This document shows, piece after piece, positions 1 to 6,441 of a stretch of DNA of 18,491 nt (the first letter of the stretch is position 1; each line of letters begins with the position of its first letter). The notes under the pieces are model-generated. The model worked only from the letters and a program-made list of their open reading frames with translations, was not told the origin of the DNA and did no database searches. The DNA is from an uncultured Christensenella sp. (GTDB taxonomy: Bacteria > Bacillota > Clostridia > Christensenellales > UBA3700): contig CAJTPC010000025.1 in assembly GCA_910578245.1 (NCBI GenBank), forward strand, positions 1 to 18,491. Direction: 5' to 3'. Position numbers and translations under genes: made by a program.

Positions 1-29
1 TAAATCTTTTATCAATATTAAGAGGAAAT

Positions 30-281
30 ATGAGATTAGATAAATTTTTGAAGGTATCGAGAATAATCAAGCGCAGAACGGTCGCTAACGACGCTTGCGA
101 CAGCGGAAGAGCGCAAATCAACAATCGTCAAGCCAAGGCGGGTACGCAAGTCAAAGTGGGCGACGTAGTTACGCTTTTCTTCGGCGATAAAGAGTTTTCT
201 TTCAAGATATTACAAGTTAACGAAAACGCAAAAAAACAAGAATGTAGCGACATGTACGAGGTTATTAGCGATGAAATTTGA
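30..281 (+). CDS. rqcP: S4-domain RNA-binding protein RqcP (YabO family)
   Basis: 83-aa protein that is one S4 RNA-binding domain, starting MRLDKFLKVSRIIKRRTVAN and continuing with a G-R-A-Q-I-N-N segment, Q-A-K-A near residues 34-37 and a V-K-x-G-D motif near residues 42-45. This matches the pattern of Bacillus RqcP (formerly YabO) along its whole length. Known role of the family: it binds the 50S subunit and peptidyl-tRNA and works with RqcH to add C-terminal alanine tails to nascent chains on stalled ribosomes. The ATG at 30 follows a GAGG site at 22-25 and fits the N-terminus of the family. The 3' end overlaps the next gene by 11 bp, which suggests translational coupling. The related heat-shock protein Hsp15 is an alternative, but the compact length favours RqcP. 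The gene's promoter is outside the window. Confidence 0.9.
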   Translation: MRLDKFLKVSRIIKRRTVANDACDSGRAQINNRQAKAGTQVKVGDVVTLFFGDKEFSFKILQVNENAKKQECSDMYEVISDEI

Positions 282-1401
282 CGTAATACTTGCCTGCGGC
301 GGAATGGGCGAAAGATGCGGACTGGGATACAACAAATTACTGTTAAACGTAAACGGTATGCCATTGCTTGAAAAGACTTTGAACTGTTTTTGCCAGCAAG
401 ATATTTCTAAAATTATTATTGCCTACAATGCTAACGATAAGTCTGCCGTGGAAAAAATAATTCTGGGCAGGGATAACGTTATACTCTGCGAAGGCGGAGC
501 GACACGCTCGCAATCTATATCCAACGCGCTTAAACGTGTGGAGAGCGATTGCGACTACGTAATAATTCACGACGGCGCAAGATGTTTTTTGCCTAAAGAC
601 TGTTTGGTAAGAGGTATGCAAGACGCAATGCAATACGGCAACAGCGTACTCTACGTCAACAGCGTAGATTCCTTACGCATTTTACAAGACGGCGATTCTC
701 TACCTATCGACCGCTCGAAAATTGCGCGTATACAAACTCCGCAGATTTTCAAAAAGGACGAAATACTAAGCGCCTACGCTTTGTCCAACGGCAAAGACTT
801 CTCAGACGACGCTACGCTCTATCAAGAGTATATTAAAAAGCCAATTCGCTTGACGTACGGTAGCGAGGAAAATATCAAAATTACTACTCCTTCAGACTGC
901 AGAAATCTAAACGGAGGATATTTAATTGGCAACGGCTGGGATACCCATAGACTTGACGCGGGCAGGAAACTTATACTTGGAGGCGTACAAATCCCACACG
1001 ATAAGGGCTTAGTCGCTCACAGTGACGGCGACGTGCTTATCCACGCAATTATGGACGCGATACTGTCGGCTATGCACGAGAGGGATATAGGAGTACTCTT
1101 CCCCGACAGTGACAACAAATATAAGGATATAAGCAGTGTAAAATTACTGCAAGAAGTGCTTAAACTGGTAAATTCAAAGGGACTTGCCGTCAAGTCGGTG
1201 AGCGCTGTAATTATGGCTCAAAAGCCAAAACTTTCTCCGCATATTCCAACTATTCAAAATAACCTTGCCAACATAATCGGTATTGAAGAAAACTGCGTAA
1301 GCATTTCCGCCACCACCACCGAAAAACTAGGTATGGCGGGTCGCGAAGAAGGTATCAGCGTAAGTAGCGTAGCGATGCTTACACGAAATTTGCAATCATA
1401 A
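271..1401 (+). CDS. ispDF: Bifunctional IspD-IspF (MEP isoprenoid pathway)
   Basis: 376-aa fusion of two enzymes of the MEP pathway. Residues about 1-212 are 2-C-methyl-D-erythritol 4-phosphate cytidylyltransferase (IspD): an A-C-G-G-M-G-E-R loop with R15 and K22 at the positions of the catalytic Arg/Lys, D-G-A-R near residue 110, an R-I-Q-T-P-Q-I-F segment, and a final K in the N-I-K-I-T-T-P motif. Residues about 218-376 are 2-C-methyl-D-erythritol 2,4-cyclodiphosphate synthase (IspF): metal ligands in G-W-D-T-H, then H-S-D-G-D-V, D-I-G-V-L-F-P-D-S-D, K-P-K-L-S-P-H-I and T-T-T-E-K-L-G-M-A-G-R-E-E-G-I. The combined length equals one IspD plus one IspF with a very short linker. Such fusions are known in alpha- and epsilonproteobacteria and some other bacteria; many Bacillota carry two separate adjacent genes. 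The start at 271 overlaps rqcP by 11 bp. Transcription probably ends at the hairpin at 1434-1463. All main catalytic residues appear intact. Confidence 0.95.
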   Translation: MKFDVILACGGMGERCGLGYNKLLLNVNGMPLLEKTLNCFCQQDISKIIIAYNANDKSAVEKIILGRDNVILCEGGATRSQSISNALKRVESDCDYVIIHDGARCFLPKDCLVRGMQDAMQYGNSVLYVNSVDSLRILQDGDSLPIDRSKIARIQTPQIFKKDEILSAYALSNGKDFSDDATLYQEYIKKPIRLTYGSEENIKITTPSDCRNLNGGYLIGNGWDTHRLDAGRKLILGGVQIPHDKGLVAHSDGDVLIHAIMDAILSAMHERDIGVLFPDSDNKYKDISSVKLLQEVLKLVNSKGLAVKSVSAVIMAQKPKLSPHIPTIQNNLANIIGIEENCVSISATTTEKLGMAGREEGISVSSVAMLTRNLQS

Positions 1402-1433
1402 GAAAATCAAACATAATATTCTAATTGTTTTAT

Positions 1434-1463
1434 AAAAAGCATATTGGTGACGATATGCTTTTT
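1434..1463 (+). terminator. Rho-independent terminator after ispDF, possibly bidirectional
   Basis: A perfect 11-bp inverted repeat (AAAAAGCATAT at 1434-1444 and ATATGCTTTTT at 1453-1463) encloses an 8-nt loop. It lies 33 nt past the ispDF stop codon, and the 3' arm ends in a run of five T. Because the arms are A/T-tailed on both sides, it could also terminate the convergent gene that ends at 1537, 74 nt away. The stem is AU-rich with a single central G-C/C-G step pair, so its strength is uncertain. Confidence 0.8.
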
Positions 1464-1536
1464 AATTATCCATACTTTATTGAATAAATCATAAATGTAC
1501 GGATTATGTATAATTTTAATTTTCTCTTTGTTTGTC

Positions 1537-2346
1537 TTATTTGCTACGGTTTCGTTTTTCTTCTCTATACTCTCTATAAATACGTATCATATCGCGTAAC
1601 ATTATAGTAGAAATAAAACCCGCAATGGCTATTAAAAATAATAACAATATTATCGCTTCGATATTGCCTTTAGAAACTCCGCTTGATAAAACACAATATA
1701 AAATTACAATGCCCCAGAGAAATATCATTGACGGAATATATAATGTAAGGAATTTATGCCAATGCGACGTAGGATACTTGGCTTTTAAGATAGGGTGCAA
1801 TGCCAACATGCACAACGCTAAAAGCGATGCTACGATTATTCCTATTGCTATGTAGATATACATTTGGTCGGCTATAGGAGTTACTATATCGGTCGGGTTG
1901 CTGGGATTGACGTATATCGTAATATTTTCACCAACTTCATAAGGTATCGGATTGACGCTAAGACGGCTCTCTACTGTATACTCTTCGCCGTCATAGACGT
2001 AGTTAAAAACAGGATACGGTGACCAATGCGAAGGATGATAACTGCTTCCAAAATATGACGACGGATTATATCTCCATTCATACTTTACTATTGTCGCTTG
2101 CGCGGGGACAAAACTCTTGTCTCGAAATAAACTTGGCTTTGCGCCGTAAATAATGAGAAAAACGCCGACAAATATTATTAAAACAAAAATTACAATAGGT
2201 GTAATTGCTCTACGAATCGCAGTACGCGTCGTTCTGATATCTTTTTCATATACTTTAACAGGTACTTCTATAAATGACTTTGTGGTATTTATCTCGTCAT
2301 TTCCATTGTCTTTTATAAGTTTTTTATTTTTGTACTTGCCTCTCAT
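1537..2346 (-). CDS. DUF3592-type four-helix membrane protein
   Basis: 269 aa. The N-terminal 47 residues are charged and likely cytoplasmic. Hydrophobic helices lie at about 48-68, 162-186, 198-220 and 229-250, and a basic tail ends the protein. Between the first two helices, residues about 79-150 form an extracytoplasmic domain with the DUF3592 pattern: P-A-x-A-T-I, then Y-P-V-F-x-Y-x-Y-D-G-E-E-Y-T, then a N-P-x-x-Y-x-x-G-E-x-I-x-I-Y-V-N-P-x-x-P motif. DUF3592 has no defined molecular function. A TATAAT box sits 6 nt before the ATG and there is no Shine-Dalgarno site, so the mRNA may be leaderless. The gene follows another small membrane protein gene by 43 bp and converges on ispDF. Family assignment is from the motif pattern; any role is unknown. 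Confidence 0.75.
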   Translation of the reverse strand: MRGKYKNKKLIKDNGNDEINTTKSFIEVPVKVYEKDIRTTRTAIRRAITPIVIFVLIIFVGVFLIIYGAKPSLFRDKSFVPAQATIVKYEWRYNPSSYFGSSYHPSHWSPYPVFNYVYDGEEYTVESRLSVNPIPYEVGENITIYVNPSNPTDIVTPIADQMYIYIAIGIIVASLLALCMLALHPILKAKYPTSHWHKFLTLYIPSMIFLWGIVILYCVLSSGVSKGNIEAIILLLFLIAIAGFISTIMLRDMIRIYREYREEKRNRSK

Positions 2347-2352
2347 ACGCTT

Positions 2353-2358
2353 ATTATA
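2353..2358 (-). promoter_or_regulatory. -10 box 6 nt before the DUF3592 gene start
   Basis: On the minus strand TATAAT (2358 to 2353) is followed by AAGCGT and then the ATG at 2346, which places the expected transcription start on the A of the start codon. I see no good -35 hexamer at 16-18 nt and no TG extension, and the region is AT-rich, so the box could be fortuitous. Confidence 0.4.
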
Positions 2359-2389
2359 TATAATTCTAGAATTAAAAAAGTGATTGCCA

Positions 2390-2716
2390 TTAATTTAATT
2401 TAGATTGAATTTCTTTTTTCTCTTTAATAAATTCTTTAATTGATCTAATATACTTCTTGATTAAAATAACTTCAGAAAATACTAATGCGGCAACAACGCA
2501 AAAACCTATGAAAGTCAATACAAGCGCAGGAAAAATCTTTGCGCTCCCTAACGTAAAACTTACGACAAGATACTTTGCCGAACATATTAATACGAATAGC
2601 GCAACTATCGCTACCGCCAATACTCCTACTCCGCCTATTACGCTAAATGGCGTGACGTATAGCCATTGATACAACTTGATATTCTTTTTTGTTTTGTCGT
2701 TGTTATTGTCTGCCAT
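2390..2716 (-). CDS. Small two-helix membrane protein, unknown function
   Basis: 108 aa starting MADNNNDKTKK. It has a polar N-terminus of about 20 residues, hydrophobic helices at about 21-45 and 60-86, and a lysine/glutamate-rich helical tail (87-108) likely in the cytoplasm. I do not recognise a family. The frame can be read open further upstream to a TTG at 2800, but that extension runs through the promoter and into a dispersed repeat, so I reject it. A well-formed promoter (TTGCAA, 17 nt, TGCTACAAT) ends 6 nt before the ATG at 2716, with no Shine-Dalgarno site, which predicts a leaderless transcript. The DUF3592 gene follows 43 bp downstream on the same strand, so the two may act together at the membrane; that is inference. 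Confidence 0.6.
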   Translation of the reverse strand: MADNNNDKTKKNIKLYQWLYVTPFSVIGGVGVLAVAIVALFVLICSAKYLVVSFTLGSAKIFPALVLTFIGFCVVAALVFSEVILIKKYIRSIKEFIKEKKEIQSKLN

Positions 2717-2722
2717 AGATTC

Positions 2723-2751
2723 ATTGTAGCACGTAAATTCAAATATTGCAA
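2723..2751 (-). promoter_or_regulatory. Sigma-A-type promoter of the small membrane protein gene
   Basis: Minus-strand -35 TTGCAA (2751-2746), a 17-nt spacer, and -10 TACAAT (2728-2723) preceded by the extended -10 dinucleotide in TGC. The -10 matches the consensus at 5 of 6 bases and the -35 at 4 of 6. Only six bases separate the -10 from the ATG at 2716, so initiation at the usual distance would fall on the start codon itself. Confidence 0.65.
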
Positions 2752-2780
2752 TGCGTTTAGACCAATTTATAATATGTGAA

Positions 2781-2892
2781 GATATTTCGACTTCGCTCAA
2801 TATGACGTATACAAGTCACCTTAGTCGTTATATCGGCGAAGCATAACGAATCGAAGAATCTCTGAGATTTCTCCACTGCGGTCGGAATGACA
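2781..2892. repeat. Dispersed inverted-repeat element, copy A (composite)
   Basis: An intergenic block made of arms of one repeat family. The arm at 2781-2806 reads on the minus strand as a GTCATATTGAGCGAAGTCGA type unit. The segment 2848-2862 carries CGAAGAATCTC, followed at 2864-2892 by GAGATTTCTCC...GGTCGGAATGACA. Adjacent GAATCTC and GAGATTTC segments can pair as a hairpin. A small inverted repeat, CGTTAT/ATAACG (2826-2831 and 2843-2848), lies between the arms. The same motifs recur at 16703-16788. The block codes for nothing and accounts for most of the 240 bp between the permease gene and the small membrane protein gene. Confidence 0.8.
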
Positions 2893-2956
2893 ATAAAGAA
2901 TAGATACATTGATGCATTTTAGTCTTGACTAGCCTACCTTTGAGCCGAACTGACAA

Positions 2957-3967
2957 CTAAAACTGCGGAATTATGTAATGGAAAATTATTGCAACTATCA
3001 CTGCAAATACAAACAAACCGCCTACTATTGCAAAGTTCTCTTTGATACGCTTATTGGATTTGAATAGAAAGGCTATACCAAGTCCCGCATTGACGATAAG
3101 ACCGCCAAGGCACGAACCGAAAGTAATCGTTCCGTCTAAAAATAGCTGGGTGATAATTACGCTTGAAGCGCAATTTGGAATAAGCCCGACCAAGGTCGCT
3201 AAAATAGGTTGCAATACTCCGCTTTTAGACATAAAGTCGGCTAGCCTATCCTCTCCAACCAAGTATACTATAATACCCATTATTATATTGATGATAAGTA
3301 TATACGCCAAAATTTTCAGCGTATGCAAAAGCGGATGCACGAGATACTTTTTGACGTTGCTCTCCTTGCCGTCGTCGATATGATGCCCGCAACAGCCTTT
3401 ATGTATATCTACTTCTTCGTCGCTTTGCTCATCCTGAATATGGTCGTGAAGGGCGCGCTCTTCCAGAACTTCTTCGTGGATATGCTCATAAGCATGGTCG
3501 TGGTCGTCATGAGCATGATTCTCATTACTGGGGTCGTCATTACTATGCTCTTGTTTTTTAGATCTATTAACAGCAAGTTTTGCAATTATATCTACCGCGT
3601 AGCCTACTATAAGCGCCAAAACTACTTTGGAGAGAATGAGCGCAAGAAGTTTAAGCCACACGCCCTGCTCGTTGATATTGGATAAGAGTATTGGCAACGC
3701 TTCGTCGGAAGTTGCGATAAATACTGCAAGCAAAGCTCCTAGAGTAATTTGACGGCGGGAATATAAATCAGACGCTAGCACTGAAAAACCGCATTGCGGA
3801 ACAATGCCGAAGGCTGAGCCTACGGCAACCGAATATTTTGATTTGAGTTTAGAATTCATTTTGACGGCAATCTTTTGCTCGACAAGTTCTATTAGGATAT
3901 AGAATATCAAGAGTATCCAAGAGAGCTTGAGCGTATCCAAAAATGCGTCAAGTAAAACGTCCCACAT
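2957..3967 (-). CDS. ArsP_2-type putative heavy-metal (Mn/As) exporter
   Basis: 336-aa polytopic membrane protein with two related halves. The first holds a P-Q-C-G-F-S motif (about 57-62) and T-S-D-E-A (86-90). The second holds the matching P-N-C-A-S-S (264-269) preceded by G-L-I. This duplicated P-(Q/N)-C-x-x-S pattern with a long central histidine-rich loop is typical of the PF11449 family, annotated variously as arsenic efflux protein or putative manganese transporter. The loop (about 141-196) is rich in H, D and E, with H-A-H-D-D-H-D-H and a G-C-C-G-H-H end, and probably binds metal in the cytoplasm. The substrate cannot be read from sequence. An ATG at 3976 gives three more residues, but its AT bases form the end of a -10 box, so I prefer the ATG at 3967. 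The gene lies 68 bp past the transglutaminase lipoprotein gene with its own promoter. I see no metal riboswitch in the short upstream gap. Confidence 0.85.
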   Translation of the reverse strand: MWDVLLDAFLDTLKLSWILLIFYILIELVEQKIAVKMNSKLKSKYSVAVGSAFGIVPQCGFSVLASDLYSRRQITLGALLAVFIATSDEALPILLSNINEQGVWLKLLALILSKVVLALIVGYAVDIIAKLAVNRSKKQEHSNDDPSNENHAHDDHDHAYEHIHEEVLEERALHDHIQDEQSDEEVDIHKGCCGHHIDDGKESNVKKYLVHPLLHTLKILAYILIINIIMGIIVYLVGEDRLADFMSKSGVLQPILATLVGLIPNCASSVIITQLFLDGTITFGSCLGGLIVNAGLGIAFLFKSNKRIKENFAIVGGLFVFAVIVAIIFHYIIPQF

Positions 3968-3974
3968 ACAAGAC

Positions 3975-4002
3975 ATTATAAAGCAAAAAGAATATTTTTC
4001 AA
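3975..4002 (-). promoter_or_regulatory. Promoter of the ArsP_2 permease gene
   Basis: Minus-strand -35 TTGAAA (4002-3997), a 16-nt spacer and a perfect -10 TATAAT (3980-3975). Seven nucleotides follow before the ATG at 3967, so transcription would begin at or within a base of that start codon. No Shine-Dalgarno sequence precedes either candidate ATG. The upstream ATG at 3976 overlaps the -10 box and would not be on the mRNA. Confidence 0.65.
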
Positions 4003-4035
4003 AACGAATGAAGCCAAAAAATTAAATTTACTTTC

Positions 4036-6441
4036 TTACGCGGCCATTTGACTTGCGGTATTACTTTGAGGCAATGAGAAAACTATAGATATTGCCGAGC
4101 CTTTATTATAAGCGCTGGGATCGTCTTTGACAATAGTGTTATAAGACTTGATTCTCGTCTTTAGAATACCCACTCTGCTGACGTATCTATTAAATGCCTC
4201 GCTGACTTTTTCCGCAGACATATCTACTCCAAGCATAACGCTAAACGCCATTCCGTCTAACTCAAATCCGCTCTTGTCAATATACTCAAAAATATAACTC
4301 AACTCGTCTACTGCGCTAAAGCCTTGCGCGTCATCGCCGTCAAGATATAAATCAAAGATTCTGATATATGTGGTTGTGCTAATAATACCCGTCTTTACCG
4401 TAATCTCCAATTGCAATTTGAAATTGGCGTAATAATTGAATTGACTGTCCGCCACGTATTGAGAGTACTGGTTAGAGTTATAATTGTCAACCTCGCTTCT
4501 TTCTTTATCGGTAAACAAGAAGTATTTGCCGTTGACGTACTCGTAATAATTCACATTCGAACCGCTACTTATTCCAAACGCCGGATTGCCCCAAGTGACA
4601 TCTGATAAAAACCACTCGCCCATTAGCTGAATTTTATTCCAAGCGTGTCCTGCGTCTTGCGCGCCTGCATCCTTTAACTTTCCGGTGACGCGCACGCAAT
4701 CAATACCTTCTATCGCGCACATTACGGCGTATGCCTTAGACAATCCGTCGCATACCGCGGATCCGTTAAGAACGCCTTCTATATAAAACGCGTTATATTT
4801 ATAACTTGATTGTGATACTATTCCGTCAGCGACGTTGTAGTCGTAATATACGTTGATTACAAGCCAATCGAATATTGCCCTCGCCTTTTGCAAATCGCTC
4901 ATTCTATCATCGCAAATGCTACGAAGTATAGTCTTGAATTGATTGTATATCTTGTAAGCATTAGTATTGATAGAAAGCAAAGGACGGTAACCGTGAGAAA
5001 GCACGTAAAAGAGTTGGTCTGACGTCGTGCATTCATACTCATTCTCGACGTAGTTTATAGCAAAGTCGTCAAAAGTTGCGCTTCTGTTACTCACGTAATT
5101 ATTGAATACGTTGCCTACCTGCAAATAATAATCTTCCTCGGCTGTGGCAGATAGAGTGGCTTGCTCGTTCACGCTTGCGCTCATATAAACGCAACAAGCA
5201 TTGGTTTCGCACTTATAGATAACGCTCAACATTCTCGGGAACGTACTCTCATTCAATGCCTTGACGACTTCTGCCTGAATATTCTCTCTACCGCTCACGT
5301 AAGTAACTCTCTTGGGCGTATATTCGCTATGGATATTATAGAAAAGAATAAACTCTACAAACGCCAACATATCTTCATAACTGTTAATTGTTTTAATATC
5401 AGTGATTCTATACCAATCCCTATCCAAGAAGCCTGCGTATACTACGTCTTCCCAACGCGCATACAAAGTCAAGTCGTTATCCGGCATATAACTCAAATTG
5501 AATCTTACGCTCATTTCCTCGTCAATATACCATACGAGTTTTTTAGAGCCGTCTTGCGAAATAACGTTGGCAGGTCTTGTCAATGCAGTACCGGGATACA
5601 ACGTCTGTTCTCTATAATCGCTTGCGTCAACACCGTCAGGCAAGACGTAAGAGAGCGTCATAGTATCGTCGGTATTCACATACTTGGCGTACAATACGAT
5701 ATCGCGCGTTACTCCCGACAGCGAAGTCAATTTTTCTTGGAAATTCTTATCGAGATACCAACCTACAAACTTCTTTTCGAGATTGGCTGTGTCTGCGTCT
5801 TGCAATTCAAAAATATCTTCGACGGTAAACTCTTCCTTGTTGTTAGGATTATTTTCTCCTCCGTTCAAGACGTATTCAATAGTATAAGTGATTAAAGAAA
5901 ATTTAGCCTCAAATTGAACGCTACGATTGGGCAAACTTGCCTTATCCTCAAAGTCTACTTGTTCTCCGTTATATGTCCAATATAAAAATTCATATCCGCT
6001 TTTACTCACGATAGGCACTTCAATTTCATCAACGCTCTCCACAGTTTGCATAGACTGTCCGCTGATAAACTCGGCGTTTGGCGCATAGAAATGGTACATA
6101 AAACTATTTTTGCCAGACGGCAGCTTTATTTCAAATTCCTTGACTGCTTCTCCAGTACAGTTACCGATTCCGCGTATCTTGACGCAGCCCTTTCCAATCT
6201 CGATATTATTAGCGTACTCAAGAGTATAGTCTACGTCTTTTTGCAAGACATTCCCGGCATATTTTACCGTTACTTCGGGAGTTATGGCTTGCCCCGTATA
6301 TTCATAAGTTTGGGAAGAAAGAGTTATTTCGCAATTTGCGATATCAGTCTTAAAAATATCCAAATTGCATGCCGTCAACGCCATAAGCGTTGTTAGCAAC
6401 AATATCAATATTAAGACTAAACTTCTCTTTCTATTTTTCAT
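4036..6441 (-). CDS. Surface lipoprotein with Ig-like, InlB-like repeats and a transglutaminase-like domain
   Basis: 801 aa. A basic N-terminus and hydrophobic helix end in the lipobox L-T-A-C, with cleavage expected before Cys25, so the protein is a membrane-anchored lipoprotein outside the cell. Residues about 34-106 form a bacterial Ig-like domain (T-P-E-V-T-V-K-Y then D-Y-T-L-E-Y and G-N-C-T-G). Three Listeria-Bacteroides/InlB B-type repeats follow: about 115-182, 185-254 (Y-T-I-E-Y-V-L-N-G-G to V-L-Y-A-K-Y) and 260-330 (ending L-T-L-Y-A-R-W). Residues about 500-620 are a transglutaminase-core domain with a likely catalytic triad Cys564 (A-V-C-D-G), His599 (G-H-A-W) and Asp614 (D-V-T-W-G). 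The last 180 residues are unassigned. The family includes cysteine proteases and peptide-modifying enzymes; the substrate here is unknown. The start overlaps the trmB stop in ATGA, with GGAG 8 nt upstream. Confidence 0.85.
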   Translation of the reverse strand: MKNRKRSLVLILILLLTTLMALTACNLDIFKTDIANCEITLSSQTYEYTGQAITPEVTVKYAGNVLQKDVDYTLEYANNIEIGKGCVKIRGIGNCTGEAVKEFEIKLPSGKNSFMYHFYAPNAEFISGQSMQTVESVDEIEVPIVSKSGYEFLYWTYNGEQVDFEDKASLPNRSVQFEAKFSLITYTIEYVLNGGENNPNNKEEFTVEDIFELQDADTANLEKKFVGWYLDKNFQEKLTSLSGVTRDIVLYAKYVNTDDTMTLSYVLPDGVDASDYREQTLYPGTALTRPANVISQDGSKKLVWYIDEEMSVRFNLSYMPDNDLTLYARWEDVVYAGFLDRDWYRITDIKTINSYEDMLAFVEFILFYNIHSEYTPKRVTYVSGRENIQAEVVKALNESTFPRMLSVIYKCETNACCVYMSASVNEQATLSATAEEDYYLQVGNVFNNYVSNRSATFDDFAINYVENEYECTTSDQLFYVLSHGYRPLLSINTNAYKIYNQFKTILRSICDDRMSDLQKARAIFDWLVINVYYDYNVADGIVSQSSYKYNAFYIEGVLNGSAVCDGLSKAYAVMCAIEGIDCVRVTGKLKDAGAQDAGHAWNKIQLMGEWFLSDVTWGNPAFGISSGSNVNYYEYVNGKYFLFTDKERSEVDNYNSNQYSQYVADSQFNYYANFKLQLEITVKTGIISTTTYIRIFDLYLDGDDAQGFSAVDELSYIFEYIDKSGFELDGMAFSVMLGVDMSAEKVSEAFNRYVSRVGILKTRIKSYNTIVKDDPSAYNKGSAISIVFSLPQSNTASQMAA

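Noticed and set aside
2717..2800. A TTG-initiated N-terminal extension of the small membrane protein
   Set aside because: The extension crosses a well-formed promoter and begins inside the dispersed repeat (its first residues are translated repeat), and the ATG at 2716 is a better start.
2893..2956. Possible terminator after the permease gene (TAGTC/GACTA short inverted repeat)
   Set aside because: Only 5 bp of stem with a 2-nt loop and no T-run; too weak to call.
3323..3685. A 120-codon plus-strand frame opposite the histidine-rich loop
   Set aside because: The hydrophobic look comes from reverse-complemented His/Asp codons of the permease gene; no independent evidence of coding.
3968..3976. 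Upstream ATG for the ArsP_2 permease giving three more residues
   Set aside because: The ATG overlaps the end of a perfect TATAAT -10 box, so it should not be on the transcript; the second ATG fits the promoter spacing.
5161..5895. A 244-codon open frame on the plus strand inside the lipoprotein gene
   Set aside because: It is antisense to a well-supported coding region, has no recognisable domain and no ribosome site was evident; such frames arise easily opposite long genes.
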